In this document: piece by piece, positions 54,183-62,803 of the stretch
Layout: each line of letters opens with the position of its first letter
How positions within the stretch are numbered: position 1 is the first letter of the stretch
DNA from: Succinivibrio dextrinosolvens
GTDB taxonomy: Bacteria > Pseudomonadota > Gammaproteobacteria > Enterobacterales > Succinivibrionaceae
Direction of reading: 5' to 3'
DNA: 64,000 nucleotides
Assembly (NCBI RefSeq): GCF_900116345.1
Contig: NZ_FPAH01000011.1
Coordinates: 1 to 64,000 of the forward strand
Notes under the pieces: model-generated
The model's database searches: none
Told to the model about the DNA's origin: nothing
The model's input: the letters and a program-made list of their open reading frames with translations, nothing else
Translations under genes and position numbers: made by a program

Positions 54183-55487
54183 ATGACACAGTGTGTTGTT
54201 ATTGCGGATGATCTGACGGGAGGAAACGCTACTGGTGTTCAGCTCAAACAGAGTGATTTCAAATCCATAAGCGTTCTCAACGCCTCAATGATAGATAATA
54301 TGAAATCAGATGATATTGACTGTATTATCTATCCTACAGACAGCCGTGCAATTCCAAAGAAAGAAGCCTACAGCAGAATATATGAGGTCTGCGAAAAACT
54401 TAAAAGCAAAGATACCAAGGTATATTCAAAAAGAATCGACAGTACTCTAAGAGGAAATATCGGAGCAGAAACCGATGCAATGCTGGATTCTTTAGGAGAA
54501 CAGTACACAGCCATTGTGGTTCCCACCTTTCCCTCCTCAGGCAGAACAGTAGTAGGAGGATATCTGCTGGTAAACGGAGCCCTGCTGCACAAAACAGATA
54601 TAGCCATTGATCCTAAATGCCCTGTTAAGGTAGCTAAAGTCTCAACAATCATCAAGCAGCAGTCCAAATACAGAACCACCAATATCTACTCTGAAGACAT
54701 GATGAACGGCAAACATCATCTGGCCGACATAATCAAGGAAAAAATCAGTAAAGGAAACAGAATAATCATCTTTGATGCGGTAACACAGGAAGATCTTGAT
54801 CTGATTGCTGACGCAGTTATGACCAGTAAACAGAAGGTTCTGGCTGTAGACTCAGGAGCATTCACTGCAGCCTTAGCCCGTAAGGCTATAAAACCAAAGA
54901 ACCAGATTGCAAAAAGTCACGTGCTGGTGGTTGTAGGAAGCGTCCATCCAACTACTGCAAGTCAGGTGGACAAACTGAAGATTATGCAGAGAACCGTAAG
55001 CGAAACAGTGGTTACAAAGGAATTTTTAGAATCTGACGAGCGACGTGAGAAAGAAATAACCAGAGTTGTCGAAGCTATTGTTGAGAACTACGACAAATTC
55101 CCTATCTCAACAGTTATCGGAGATGGACTTGATCTTAAGAAAAGAATTGATTTTAAACCTTATATGAAGAAAATGAATCTTTCCTTAGATGAAGTATCCG
55201 CAATCATCAATGATGCCTTTGCTGAGATTACCATCCGAATCTTTGACAGAGTTAAAGCCTTCAAGGGACTCTACTGCTGCGGTGGAGACATTACCGTTGC
55301 TGTCTGTGAGAAAGTGAAGGCAGCTGGTATCACTCTTGAGGATGAGGTTCTTCCACTTGCAGCCTACGGCTATATCAAGGGAGGTCCTCTTGATGGCTGT
55401 CAGATCGTTACCAAAGGCGGAAGTCAGGGAAATCAGGACGCGCTCATAGACTGCGTCAACTACCTGAAGAAGAGATTATCAATTTAA
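54183..55487 (+). CDS. dtnK: Four-carbon acid sugar kinase (DUF1537), D-threonate/D-erythronate kinase
   Basis: 434-residue DUF1537-family kinase. The N-terminal domain has CVVIADDLTGGNATGVQL, with the conserved ADDxTG motif, and SKRIDSTLRGNIGAETDA near 80-97. The C-terminal domain has CCGGDITVAVC, then AYGYIKGGPLDGCQIVTKGGSQG (ATP site). The family phosphorylates C4 of threonate, erythronate and related acids. With a PdxA2-type dehydrogenase next to it, the product is probably D-threonate (or D-erythronate) 4-phosphate. It is the first gene of a three-gene operon. Confidence 0.88.
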   Translation: MTQCVVIADDLTGGNATGVQLKQSDFKSISVLNASMIDNMKSDDIDCIIYPTDSRAIPKKEAYSRIYEVCEKLKSKDTKVYSKRIDSTLRGNIGAETDAMLDSLGEQYTAIVVPTFPSSGRTVVGGYLLVNGALLHKTDIAIDPKCPVKVAKVSTIIKQQSKYRTTNIYSEDMMNGKHHLADIIKEKISKGNRIIIFDAVTQEDLDLIADAVMTSKQKVLAVDSGAFTAALARKAIKPKNQIAKSHVLVVVGSVHPTTASQVDKLKIMQRTVSETVVTKEFLESDERREKEITRVVEAIVENYDKFPISTVIGDGLDLKKRIDFKPYMKKMNLSLDEVSAIINDAFAEITIRIFDRVKAFKGLYCCGGDITVAVCEKVKAAGITLEDEVLPLAAYGYIKGGPLDGCQIVTKGGSQGNQDALIDCVNYLKKRLSI

Positions 55488-55511
55488 CGTAAAGTTTAGG
55501 AGAAACAGGAA

Positions 55512-56510
55512 ATGACAAAACCACTAATTGCTGTACCAATCGGTGATCCGGCCGGTGTCGGTCCAGAGATTGTTGTAAAGACTCTGGTATCCGATGAAGC
55601 AATGAATGTTGCTGATGTAATAGTTATTGGTGATCATCAGATCATCGAGCAGGCAATTAAAATCACAAAAGTAAATCTGAGTGTAAATATTGTTAACTCT
55701 CCTAAGGAAGGAAAGTATCAGAAGGGAGTTTTAAACCTTATTGATCTTAATAATATAGACATGTCCAAATTTGCCTTTGGAAAAGTCAACGGCATGTGCG
55801 GAAAGGCAGCTTATGAATATATCGAAAAATCAATTGAGCTTGCCATGAACCGTGAAGTACTTGCAGTGGCAACACCTCCTATCAACAAGGAATCTCTGCG
55901 TGCGGGCAATATCAATTTCATAGGTCATACCGAAATCTTCGGTGCGCTCACCAAGACACCAGATCCTCTGACCCTCTTCCAGGTTCACAAGCTTCGAGTA
56001 TTCTTCCTGACAAGACATGTCTCTCTTCTTGAAATGCTGGGCATGATCAAAAAGGATCGAATCAAGGATTATGTAAAACGCTGCACCGATGCGCTTAAGA
56101 AACTTGGTGTAACCGAAGGTACCATGGCTGTTGCAGGTTTAAATCCTCATTCAGGTGAACACGGACTCTTTGGCTGGGAAGAAGTAAACGTAATTGCACC
56201 GGCCTGTAAGGAACTTCAGGATGAGGGCTTCAACGTGGTTGGACCTGTTCCTGCAGATTCAGTTTTCCACCAGGCTCATCAGGGAAGATACAACAGCGTT
56301 CTGTCTCTGTACCACGATCAGGGACATATCGCCACCAAGACACTGGACTTTGAAAGAACCATTTCCATCACTGCAGGAATGCCTATATTAAGAACCTCTG
56401 TAGATCACGGTACGGCATTTGATATTGCAGGAAAGAATATTGTTAGCGAGGTAAGTATGGTAGAGGCCGTTAAACTGGCCGCTGAATACGGACCAAACTA
56501 TAACAGGTAA
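55512..56510 (+). CDS. pdxA2: PdxA2-type 4-phospho-D-threonate dehydrogenase
   Basis: 332-residue PdxA-family NAD-dependent dehydrogenase/decarboxylase. Metal-site histidines are in [20 protein letters not shown] and [13 protein letters not shown]; substrate residues are in [16 protein letters not shown]. Together with a DUF1537 kinase, PdxA2 proteins oxidise and decarboxylate 4-phospho-D-threonate to dihydroxyacetone phosphate, unlike true PdxA in vitamin B6 synthesis. The context supports the catabolic role. It starts 24 bases after the kinase gene. Confidence 0.88.
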   Translation: MTKPLIAVPIGDPAGVGPEIVVKTLVSDEAMNVADVIVIGDHQIIEQAIKITKVNLSVNIVNSPKEGKYQKGVLNLIDLNNIDMSKFAFGKVNGMCGKAAYEYIEKSIELAMNREVLAVATPPINKESLRAGNINFIGHTEIFGALTKTPDPLTLFQVHKLRVFFLTRHVSLLEMLGMIKKDRIKDYVKRCTDALKKLGVTEGTMAVAGLNPHSGEHGLFGWEEVNVIAPACKELQDEGFNVVGPVPADSVFHQAHQGRYNSVLSLYHDQGHIATKTLDFERTISITAGMPILRTSVDHGTAFDIAGKNIVSEVSMVEAVKLAAEYGPNYNR

Positions 56511-56548
56511 AACACCACTAAACACAAACAAACACAAAGGAGTTAATT

Positions 56549-57949
56549 ATGATTGAAGGACTAAACGGAGGCCAGATGCTGTTAGGTCTGTTTATCGGAC
56601 TTGCAGTTCTATTCTTCCTGGTACTCAAAACCAAGGTTCACAGCTTTGTAGCTCTGATTATTGCAACTGTAATCATAGGCGTTGTTGGAGGAATGCCTGT
56701 TAACGCAACAAAACTAGCTGACGGAAATACAATCGGCATCATCAAATCCATTACCTCAGGTTTCGGAGGAACTTTAGGAGGAATCGGTATCATCATCGGT
56801 TTTGGTGTAATTTTAGGACAGATCTTTGAAATGTCCGGTGCAGCAAAACGTATGGCCTATACCTTTATCAAGCTGTTCGGTAAAAAGAAGGAAGAAGAGG
56901 CAATGGCAATCACCGGCTTCTTCGTATCAATTCCAATTTTCTGTGACTCCGGTTTCGTGATCCTCTCACCTATCGCCAAAGCCATAGCAAAAGTTGTAAA
57001 TAAATCAGTTGTAGCTCTAGGTGCAGCTTTAGCAGCAGGTCTGGTTATCACCCATACCATGGTGCCACCTACTCCAGGTCCTCTTGGTGTAGCTGGTATC
57101 TTTTCCATTGATGTCGGTACCTTCATTCTGATTAACCTGGTTCTATCCATCCCAATGGTTCTAGGTGTACTGTTCTATGCAAAGACCTACCTGAACAAGC
57201 ACTTTGATCTGGTTCCAAATGACAAGGGCTTTTTGGAGAAGATTGTCGGCGACTACAATCCAGATGCAGCCTTAAATGAGGATGACTCAAATCTGCCAAG
57301 TGCATTCATGGCATTTACTCCTCTGGTACTGCCAATTCTCCTGATTCTGATGAATACCATTCTTTCAGCACTGGGATTAAAGGAAGGTATCTTTAATATC
57401 ATCATCTTCCTAGGTCAGCCAATTATCGCTGTAGGCATAGGCTTACTGGTTGCTATCGCAACCCTGATTCCAACAGTTGATAAGGAAACTGCCGTAAAAG
57501 AGATGGAAAAAGGCATGGCCTCTGCAGGAATCATCCTTCTGGTTACCGGAGCCGGTGGTGCCTTAGGTCAGATTATCAAGGACTCAGGACTTGGTACCTA
57601 TATTGCTCAGGGCTTTGCAGCAGCAAGCATTCCAGTAGTTCTACTGCCAATGATTATTGCAACCTGTGTTCGCTTCATTCAGGGTTCTGGTACTGTAGCA
57701 ATGATTACTGCAGCAGGTATTACCGCTCCAATCGTAATTGCAGCCGGTGCTAACCCAATGTTAGGCGCAATCGCCTGCTGCGTAGGCTCATTATTCGCCA
57801 GCTACTTCAACGACTCATTCTTCTGGGTTGTAAACAGACTGCTGGGTATCAGTCAGGTAAAGGATCAGCTGAAGGTCTGGACCGCTCCAACCACCATTGC
57901 CTGGGCTATCGGCTGTGTTGAAGTTCTGATTCTGTCAGTCTTCATGTAA
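56549..57949 (+). CDS. GntP-family acid sugar permease
   Basis: 466-residue polytopic transporter of the gluconate:H+ symporter (GntP) family. About 12 spans, with GLFIGLAVLFFLVLKTKVHSF, the Gly-rich GFGGTLGGIGIIIGFGVILGQIFE near 71-94, the SIPIFCDSGFVIL block, and HTMVPPTPGPLGVAG near 168-182. It should import the threonate- or erythronate-type acid used by the two upstream enzymes. It starts 38 bases after pdxA2, with AAGGAG before the ATG. Confidence 0.92.
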   Translation: MIEGLNGGQMLLGLFIGLAVLFFLVLKTKVHSFVALIIATVIIGVVGGMPVNATKLADGNTIGIIKSITSGFGGTLGGIGIIIGFGVILGQIFEMSGAAKRMAYTFIKLFGKKKEEEAMAITGFFVSIPIFCDSGFVILSPIAKAIAKVVNKSVVALGAALAAGLVITHTMVPPTPGPLGVAGIFSIDVGTFILINLVLSIPMVLGVLFYAKTYLNKHFDLVPNDKGFLEKIVGDYNPDAALNEDDSNLPSAFMAFTPLVLPILLILMNTILSALGLKEGIFNIIIFLGQPIIAVGIGLLVAIATLIPTVDKETAVKEMEKGMASAGIILLVTGAGGALGQIIKDSGLGTYIAQGFAAASIPVVLLPMIIATCVRFIQGSGTVAMITAAGITAPIVIAAGANPMLGAIACCVGSLFASYFNDSFFWVVNRLLGISQVKDQLKVWTAPTTIAWAIGCVEVLILSVFM

Positions 57950-57992
57950 GCAGGAATAAAAATAGACAATAAAATCTGTTTAACACCTTAGT

Positions 57993-58028
57993 AAAGAGCT
58001 CTCTAAAAAAAGGGAGCTCTTTTCATTT
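57993..58028 (+). terminator. Acid-sugar operon terminator
   Basis: AAAGAGCTC (57993-58001) pairs with GAGCTCTTT (58014-58022), then a T-rich tract. It is about 43 bases after the permease stop. Confidence 0.85.
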
Positions 58029-58237
58029 TAGCAGTGTTCCCCTGTGAATTAGGATATTAGCTCCAGTTACAGTAGGCGTTCAGCATAAAAATCATGTTTT
58101 ATTGGATGCATTTTTGGTTAATTCTGTGTACTTCAACGGTCAATTTACTATACGTTTTATAATTTTTTCCGGCGTATACTTGGCATCAAAAGCAAGACAT
58201 TTGTTGTTCCTAATTCAAACAGGCTAAGGAGCTTAAT

Positions 58238-58594
58238 ATGACGGAACATTATTGTCCACCAAGAGCTATAACAGACAAAACAATAATAAAAAGACGCTTC
58301 TACATATGCAGTCTGATTGTTTTTCTGATTATCTTCTCCATAAGCTGTGTAACCAGCTGGGGAGCACAAGATTTAATAGATAATATTGTAAGTCCCGAAG
58401 AGCTGCTTATTTACACCGTAATTGGCTTTATGCCAGCTCTGGTATTATTTGTTTACGCTTATTATTTTCTGACCGGAAGATTAAGAGACTGCGGAAAGAA
58501 CACCTACCATGCCTGGTTTATTCTGATTCCACTGTTTGGATTGGGATACTGTATCTATCTGTGTTTTCCAGGATCTAAAGAGATTACTACATAG
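58238..58594 (+). CDS. DUF805-like small membrane protein
   Basis: 118 residues with three hydrophobic spans (about 25-42, 65-85 and 96-112). RLRDCGKNTYHAWFILIP is the hallmark of DUF805 proteins (RxRDxG then W), which have no known function. It is smaller than usual at the N-terminal end, with an extra loop (DLIDNIVSPEELL) between spans one and two. It is an isolated gene, not obviously tied to the neighbouring operon. Confidence 0.8.
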   Translation: MTEHYCPPRAITDKTIIKRRFYICSLIVFLIIFSISCVTSWGAQDLIDNIVSPEELLIYTVIGFMPALVLFVYAYYFLTGRLRDCGKNTYHAWFILIPLFGLGYCIYLCFPGSKEITT

Positions 58595-58724
58595 CAACAG
58601 CTGGTGCGCATTTATAGAACAAATACAGAAAAGTGTACCAGCTGAACTTTACACAGATTCAAACTGCTCAGGTACTAGTCTCTGAAGTCAACAAATACTT
58701 GCTGTCCTGAGCAATTCTCTATAA

Positions 58725-58967
58725 TTAGCCTTTGAAGAAAACCTCTGTACGGGCGTCACGGCTTTCCTTTAAATACTCATCAAAGTCAATCTTGAGATTG
58801 ATGTAGTCTTCATATGGTTTTACCAGACGAGGATCAGGATGACCTTTCATATTAATATCGAAAAAAGCCTTGATTGAAGCCATTTCTTCAATTCTTCTGT
58901 TTTTCTCGATTAGCTCTGCAGAAGTCAGATCTGCTGATGATAGTTCTGCTGTAGATAGTTCGCTCAT
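58725..58967 (-). CDS. Small unrecognised protein with repetitive N-terminus
   Basis: 80 residues. The first 20 residues are a short repeat of five (LSTAE, LSSAD, LTSAE type), then a charged helical part with KAFFDINMKGHPDPRLVKPY follows. Family not recognised. AAGGAG precedes the ATG. Its leader contains ACAAACATA, a shorter relative of the 13-base motif found before the genes at 10235, 54183 and 60336. Confidence 0.65.
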   Translation of the reverse strand: MSELSTAELSSADLTSAELIEKNRRIEEMASIKAFFDINMKGHPDPRLVKPYEDYINLKIDFDEYLKESRDARTEVFFKG

Positions 58968-59248
58968 AAAGTGCTCCTTAATGTTGTTTTTATGTTTGTT
59001 ATGCTGATATTTTCTATGAACAGCACAAATAAAACTTGTGATCCCGTCAAAAAAATGAAGATTGCCTACACGAAGTCAGCTATCCATTTTTTTTATCAGA
59101 AGTTATTACTTTGATTTCAACTGGTTACATGGATCACTATTTTTTTTAGTGAGTCCTCCAACCACCATTAAAGTTTAGAACGGAAGAATTTGGATAAAAT
59201 TAGAGCGATACAAAAGAAAGATCATATTATTTGAGAAGAAAGAATTCT
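58968..59248. other. Gap with no gene recognised
   Basis: 281 bases between the small 80-residue gene start and the 3' end of the DeoR gene. AT-rich, with a few poly-T runs. No clear hairpin plus U-tract was seen. Confidence 0.35.
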
Positions 59249-60007
59249 TTATGCTCTGATCATGATGACACCACGCTTCTTTAGAGATTCACAGATATCC
59301 TCAGGAAGACCTTTATCAGTAACAACCATATCCAAATCATCTATATCGCAAATCTTATAAAGACTTGTTGCTCCGTACTTGCTTGAATCAACCACCAGAA
59401 CCTTCTTGGCATGTCTCTTTAAAAGAGCCTTCTTGATTATCACCTTGGAGTAACTTGGAGTTGAAACACCTGGACTCTCATCAATCCAGGCATTGCAGGC
59501 TAAGAACACCAGATTAGGATTAATCTTCTCAAAATACTGTTTGGTATCATCGCCCGCACAGGATTTGGTAGTTTTGTCGATGCGCCCCCCGGTTACAATC
59601 ACATCTACCTGCGACAGTTCGGATAGCACAAGCGCGATATTAAGATCAGGAGTAAATACAGTTAAGGGAATATTTGGAATGTTTCTGGCAATCTCCATCG
59701 TGGTAGTTCCGGCATCAAGAATTAAGCAGTCCCCCTCCTTGATTAGAGAAGCGGCCTTCTTTCCTATCAGAGCTTTATCCTGATGACGGGTAACAGCTTT
59801 TTCAGTAACAGGAGTCTGAATCGGAATATAGCGATTCAGGGTTGCGCCGCCGTGAACTCTGCTGATTGTGCCCTTTCGTGTGAGCTTGGAAAGCTCTCGT
59901 CTGATTGTCGAAGGAGAAGCTCCTGTTACTTCAACCAGCTCCTCAACCGTAACCAGGTTATGTAGCTTTAAGTGATTTAAGATTGTTTCAACTCTATCAT
60001 TACTCAT
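59249..60007 (-). CDS. DeoR-family transcriptional regulator
   Basis: 252-residue DeoR/GlpR-type repressor. N-terminal HTH: LHNLVTVEELVEVTGASPSTIRRELSKL, followed by RVHGGATL. The C-terminal sugar-phosphate sensor domain has LDAGTTTMEIARNI, LVFLACNAW and KKVLVVDSSKYG. Such regulators usually respond to phosphorylated sugars of a nearby operon. The D-threonate/erythronate cluster 1.3 kb upstream is the best candidate, with 4-phospho-acid or DHAP as inducer; that link is inferred. Confidence 0.9.
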   Translation of the reverse strand: MSNDRVETILNHLKLHNLVTVEELVEVTGASPSTIRRELSKLTRKGTISRVHGGATLNRYIPIQTPVTEKAVTRHQDKALIGKKAASLIKEGDCLILDAGTTTMEIARNIPNIPLTVFTPDLNIALVLSELSQVDVIVTGGRIDKTTKSCAGDDTKQYFEKINPNLVFLACNAWIDESPGVSTPSYSKVIIKKALLKRHAKKVLVVDSSKYGATSLYKICDIDDLDMVVTDKGLPEDICESLKKRGVIMIRA

Positions 60008-60064
60008 GACTCGTATCCTTATGCAGCTTTAAAACGATTATATAAAACGGTTGGTTTTTAAGGA

Positions 60065-60211
60065 GTGAACCGGTACGTATTCTGGGAAAAAGAAAGACGA
60101 AAATTATTAAAAGATGCAGACAAATTAACGGATCTTGAACGTGAAAGATTGGTCAAAATGTATGTATATTTTTGCAGTCAAGTAAATTTATCTTTTATAT
60201 CAGATAATTGA
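60065..60211 (+). pseudogene. Possible transposase remnant (ISL3-like)
   Basis: A frame of 48 codons starting at a GTG codes NRYVFWEKERRKLLKDADKL, then TDLERERLVKMYVYF. The stretch resembles the segment of ISL3-family transposases around the L-T-x-E-x-x-x-L block, but no terminal inverted repeat or catalytic residue is in view. It is at most a small fragment. Alternatively it is a chance frame. Confidence 0.3.
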
Positions 60212-60298
60212 TTATATATAACTCTCCAAGTCCACTCTCTGTATAACTCATTAAACAGTAAAAAATCTAAGTTTTTTCTAAGAGTTAGATTCTATTCT

Positions 60299-60311
60299 TC
60301 AAACAAACATA
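60299..60311 (+). promoter_or_regulatory. Leader motif TCAAACAAACATA, copy 3
   Basis: Identical to copies at 10202 and 54159. It lies 24 bases before the ATG of the His-rich protein gene. Confidence 0.45.
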
Positions 60312-60335
60312 CAACTTGTATAGGAGAATATAAGA

Positions 60336-60818
60336 ATGAAATTCAAGGCAGTATTAGTATTAGCTGCATTAGCATCCGCTGTGAATCTGGCAAATGCTGC
60401 AGATGACAGCTCTTTAGATGTAACCTACAGTACTGGTGATACATCTATCAGCGTAAGCAAGAATTCCACAACAGGTTCTACAACCTCAGTTCCTCCACAT
60501 CATGCCCCAAAGCCTGATGATTTAGACAGACATCATCCAGACTTTGCACATGAGCCACCTCATGACGGCAAAGGCCCACATCACCCAGATGGAAAAGAGC
60601 CTCCTCATTTTGAAGGAAAGGCTCCGGCACATCCAGATGGACACGGTCCAGACTTTCATGCCAAGGATGGTAAACCAGGAAATCCAGATATGAAAAAAGA
60701 GCTTCATAAGAACGATGTGGCTCACAATGGAAAAACAGAACCTAAAAAAGAGATCCACGAGAAGCACGATGCTCCAAAGGCATCCAATCAGTACAAGGAT
60801 TTAAGACGAAAAGGATAG
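60336..60818 (+). CDS. Secreted His/Pro-rich protein
   Basis: 160 residues. A signal peptide ends near ANAAD (about residue 22). A short Ser/Thr-rich part follows, then a low-complexity region (about 52-150) with 16 histidines and many Pro, Asp, Gly and Lys. Loose repeats of about 8-10 residues such as HHPDGKEPPH and HPDGHGPDFH recur. There is no known domain. Such composition suits periplasmic binding of Zn, Ni or Cu, or a structural or mucin-like function. AGGAG precedes the ATG. It is monocistronic, with a strong terminator and the shared 13-base leader motif upstream. Confidence 0.8.
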   Translation: MKFKAVLVLAALASAVNLANAADDSSLDVTYSTGDTSISVSKNSTTGSTTSVPPHHAPKPDDLDRHHPDFAHEPPHDGKGPHHPDGKEPPHFEGKAPAHPDGHGPDFHAKDGKPGNPDMKKELHKNDVAHNGKTEPKKEIHEKHDAPKASNQYKDLRRKG

Positions 60819-60850
60819 AAAAGACTTAATTTATGAAGCTATAGATTATT

Positions 60851-60879
60851 CTGCCTCAGTCTCTGAGGCAGTTTTTTTT
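60851..60879 (+). terminator. Terminator of the His-rich protein gene
   Basis: CTGCCTCAG (60851-60859) pairs with CTGAGGCAG (60863-60871) around TCT, then eight T residues. The tail overlaps the stop of the convergent pdxY-like gene. Confidence 0.93.
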
Positions 60880-61693
60880 AAAGCAGATCAAGACAGCTCT
60901 CTACAGGAAGACCTTCTAGCTTGTCCTCCTTAGTCTTGAAGCGTTCAACCATTCTGCCTACAGCAGTCATGGCAACCTCAATACTCTGCTTTACAGGCTC
61001 CCCCTTAAGAATATGCCCCATAAAGACAGAACAGAAGATATCGCCTGTTCCAGAGAAGGAAACAGGGATCTCCTCATAAGGCAGATTGAAGTATTCACCG
61101 CTCTTAGGCTCATAGCAGCAGACCTGCTTTTTGTTATCCACAAAAGCACTGGTCACCACAATTGTGCCAGAAGTGTACTTTCTTAAGGCATCAATCAGTT
61201 CACGCATCTGAGATGAAGAAATTGAACCGCTCTGATAAGGAATACCAGCCAGAAAACAGGCTTCAGTATAGTTAGGAACAATATAGTCAGCTACACCGAT
61301 AAGCTCACGCATATAGCTGACGATGCTCTCTGAAATACCGTTATAAAGCTCTCCGTTATCTGCCATCACAGGATCAGAGAAAATAGTTATACCCTTGGTT
61401 TTGAGGAACTTGCAGTATTCGTTGACAATCTCAAGCTGCTCGTGAGAGATAACAATACCGGTACCTACGGCATCAAATCTGAAATCAAGCTTCTGCCAAA
61501 CAGAGATAGACTTTCGCATATACTCTGTTGTATCTAAAAGAGCATAATCTCCATAGGCAAAGTTGTTTGAAACCAGTGCCGTTGGCAGATTAAAAAGGCT
61601 GTAGCCCATATGAGAAAGAATAGGGATCATGGCAGTCATGGCAACCTTGGTCTGACCTGCCATATCAGTAATCAGTAAAACTCTTTTCGGCAT
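60878..61693 (-). CDS. Pyridoxal/pyridoxamine kinase-like protein
   Basis: 271-residue ribokinase-fold kinase like PdxY/PdxK. Marks are GLNDIAGQ-like LITDMAGQTKVAMTAMIPIL at the start, FSDPVMADNGELYNG near 131-145, NYTEACFLAGI near 170-180, and the anion hole VSFSGTGDIFCSVFMGHIL with catalytic Asp near 229. It phosphorylates vitamin B6 vitamers. A few residues differ from E. coli PdxY, so the vitamer specificity is not certain. It is transcribed after the DUF5718 gene but separated from it by a terminator. Confidence 0.88.
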   Translation of the reverse strand: MPKRVLLITDMAGQTKVAMTAMIPILSHMGYSLFNLPTALVSNNFAYGDYALLDTTEYMRKSISVWQKLDFRFDAVGTGIVISHEQLEIVNEYCKFLKTKGITIFSDPVMADNGELYNGISESIVSYMRELIGVADYIVPNYTEACFLAGIPYQSGSISSSQMRELIDALRKYTSGTIVVTSAFVDNKKQVCCYEPKSGEYFNLPYEEIPVSFSGTGDIFCSVFMGHILKGEPVKQSIEVAMTAVGRMVERFKTKEDKLEGLPVESCLDLL

Positions 61694-61703
61694 AGAAACG
61701 CTC

Positions 61704-61733
61704 TAAAAAAAAATCCTCAAATGTATTTGAGGA
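61704..61733 (-). terminator. Terminator of the DUF5718 gene
   Basis: TCCTCAAAT (61714-61722) pairs with ATTTGAGGA (61725-61733). On the minus strand nine U residues follow. It isolates pdxY. Confidence 0.9.
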
Positions 61734-61796
61734 CTTATTCTACTACAAAGCATCCCATCAGACTAACAACGGTCCAATGTGATGCATATCATATTT

Positions 61797-62639
61797 TTAA
61801 ACTACTACAGTCTGACTCAGTACGCTGACATCAGGATCATCTAAAGTACCGTTCTCAACAGCCTTTACAATGTCTTCCTGTGAATACTTATCCTCAGGAT
61901 ATACAACCACTACAGACTTATCCTGATTCTGAAGGAAGTTATGCTCGCCATAGTCGGTATAGCGGGTAGCTCCTACTGAAACCAGAATCTGTGCAGGGAA
62001 TCCAGCCTCTGCAAGATAGCTGTTAATCATCTCTGCAGGACCTTCGTTCTGCTGATTGTTCAGCTTGTCGATAAGCCACTCAATCAGCTTACCGTAGATA
62101 TAGCTGTAATCACGGACAGCACTGTCCTCACCGTAAGGATGAACTACTCCGTCACGAACTAAAAATGAGGCAATTCTGTATCTATTCAGAATACCTTTGT
62201 CATCAAAACGGTCAATGGCAATGGCATTATCTGAAAAGCCTTTTGAGGATGCTCCCCAGTTTTTCTTCTGAGAAATCTTTTTAGCGCCTTCCTTGCGGAT
62301 TGAGCAGTCGTTTGAAGCACCGAAGAATACAGGTGTCAGTGAAACCACCTTGCCTTCAGACCACTCAACATTACAGATAATTGCACACTCAGGTTCAATC
62401 TGAAGCTTCTGCTCGCCCTGAGGGAAGATAATCTTGTTGGAATCAAAAGGAAATACGCCTAAAAACTCAGGGGTAACTTTTGATGCATGAGGAATAAATG
62501 TTGGGAAAACAGCCTTTGGAGCCTTAGCCTCTGCTGTTTTAACATTAGTAAAATCAACAGCCTCACCAGCCTGTTCTAAATGTCCGGTAAAATTACCCGC
62601 TACACCGAAGGTAGCCATCATTTTTAAGTTAATAGCCAT
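61797..62639 (-). CDS. DUF5718 protein, probable FAH-fold relative
   Basis: 280 residues of the DUF5718 family. Conserved blocks are FGVAGNFTGHLEQAGEA at the start, KLQIEPECAIICNVEW near 77-92, FGASNDCSIRKEGAKKISQK near 106-125 and NWGASSKGFSDN. The E-x-E followed by NDxSxR and a later KGF resembles the metal and substrate sites of fumarylacetoacetate hydrolase-fold proteins, so I infer a distant enzyme of that fold. No substrate is known. AAGGAG precedes the start. It is monocistronic with a strong terminator. Confidence 0.82.
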   Translation of the reverse strand: MAINLKMMATFGVAGNFTGHLEQAGEAVDFTNVKTAEAKAPKAVFPTFIPHASKVTPEFLGVFPFDSNKIIFPQGEQKLQIEPECAIICNVEWSEGKVVSLTPVFFGASNDCSIRKEGAKKISQKKNWGASSKGFSDNAIAIDRFDDKGILNRYRIASFLVRDGVVHPYGEDSAVRDYSYIYGKLIEWLIDKLNNQQNEGPAEMINSYLAEAGFPAQILVSVGATRYTDYGEHNFLQNQDKSVVVVYPEDKYSQEDIVKAVENGTLDDPDVSVLSQTVVV

Positions 62640-62803
62640 ATAAAACTCCTTAATTCACTAGATGTATTTTAGCAATTTTTTGCCCTAATTACATTGATGT
62701 TGGTCCATTGCACACTTAAAATATATGCAGACAAAACAAAGCGTAATATTAAGGTTCAAAGGCAATCCCGGCACCTGACGATATAACCCAGTTACATAAT
62801 TAC

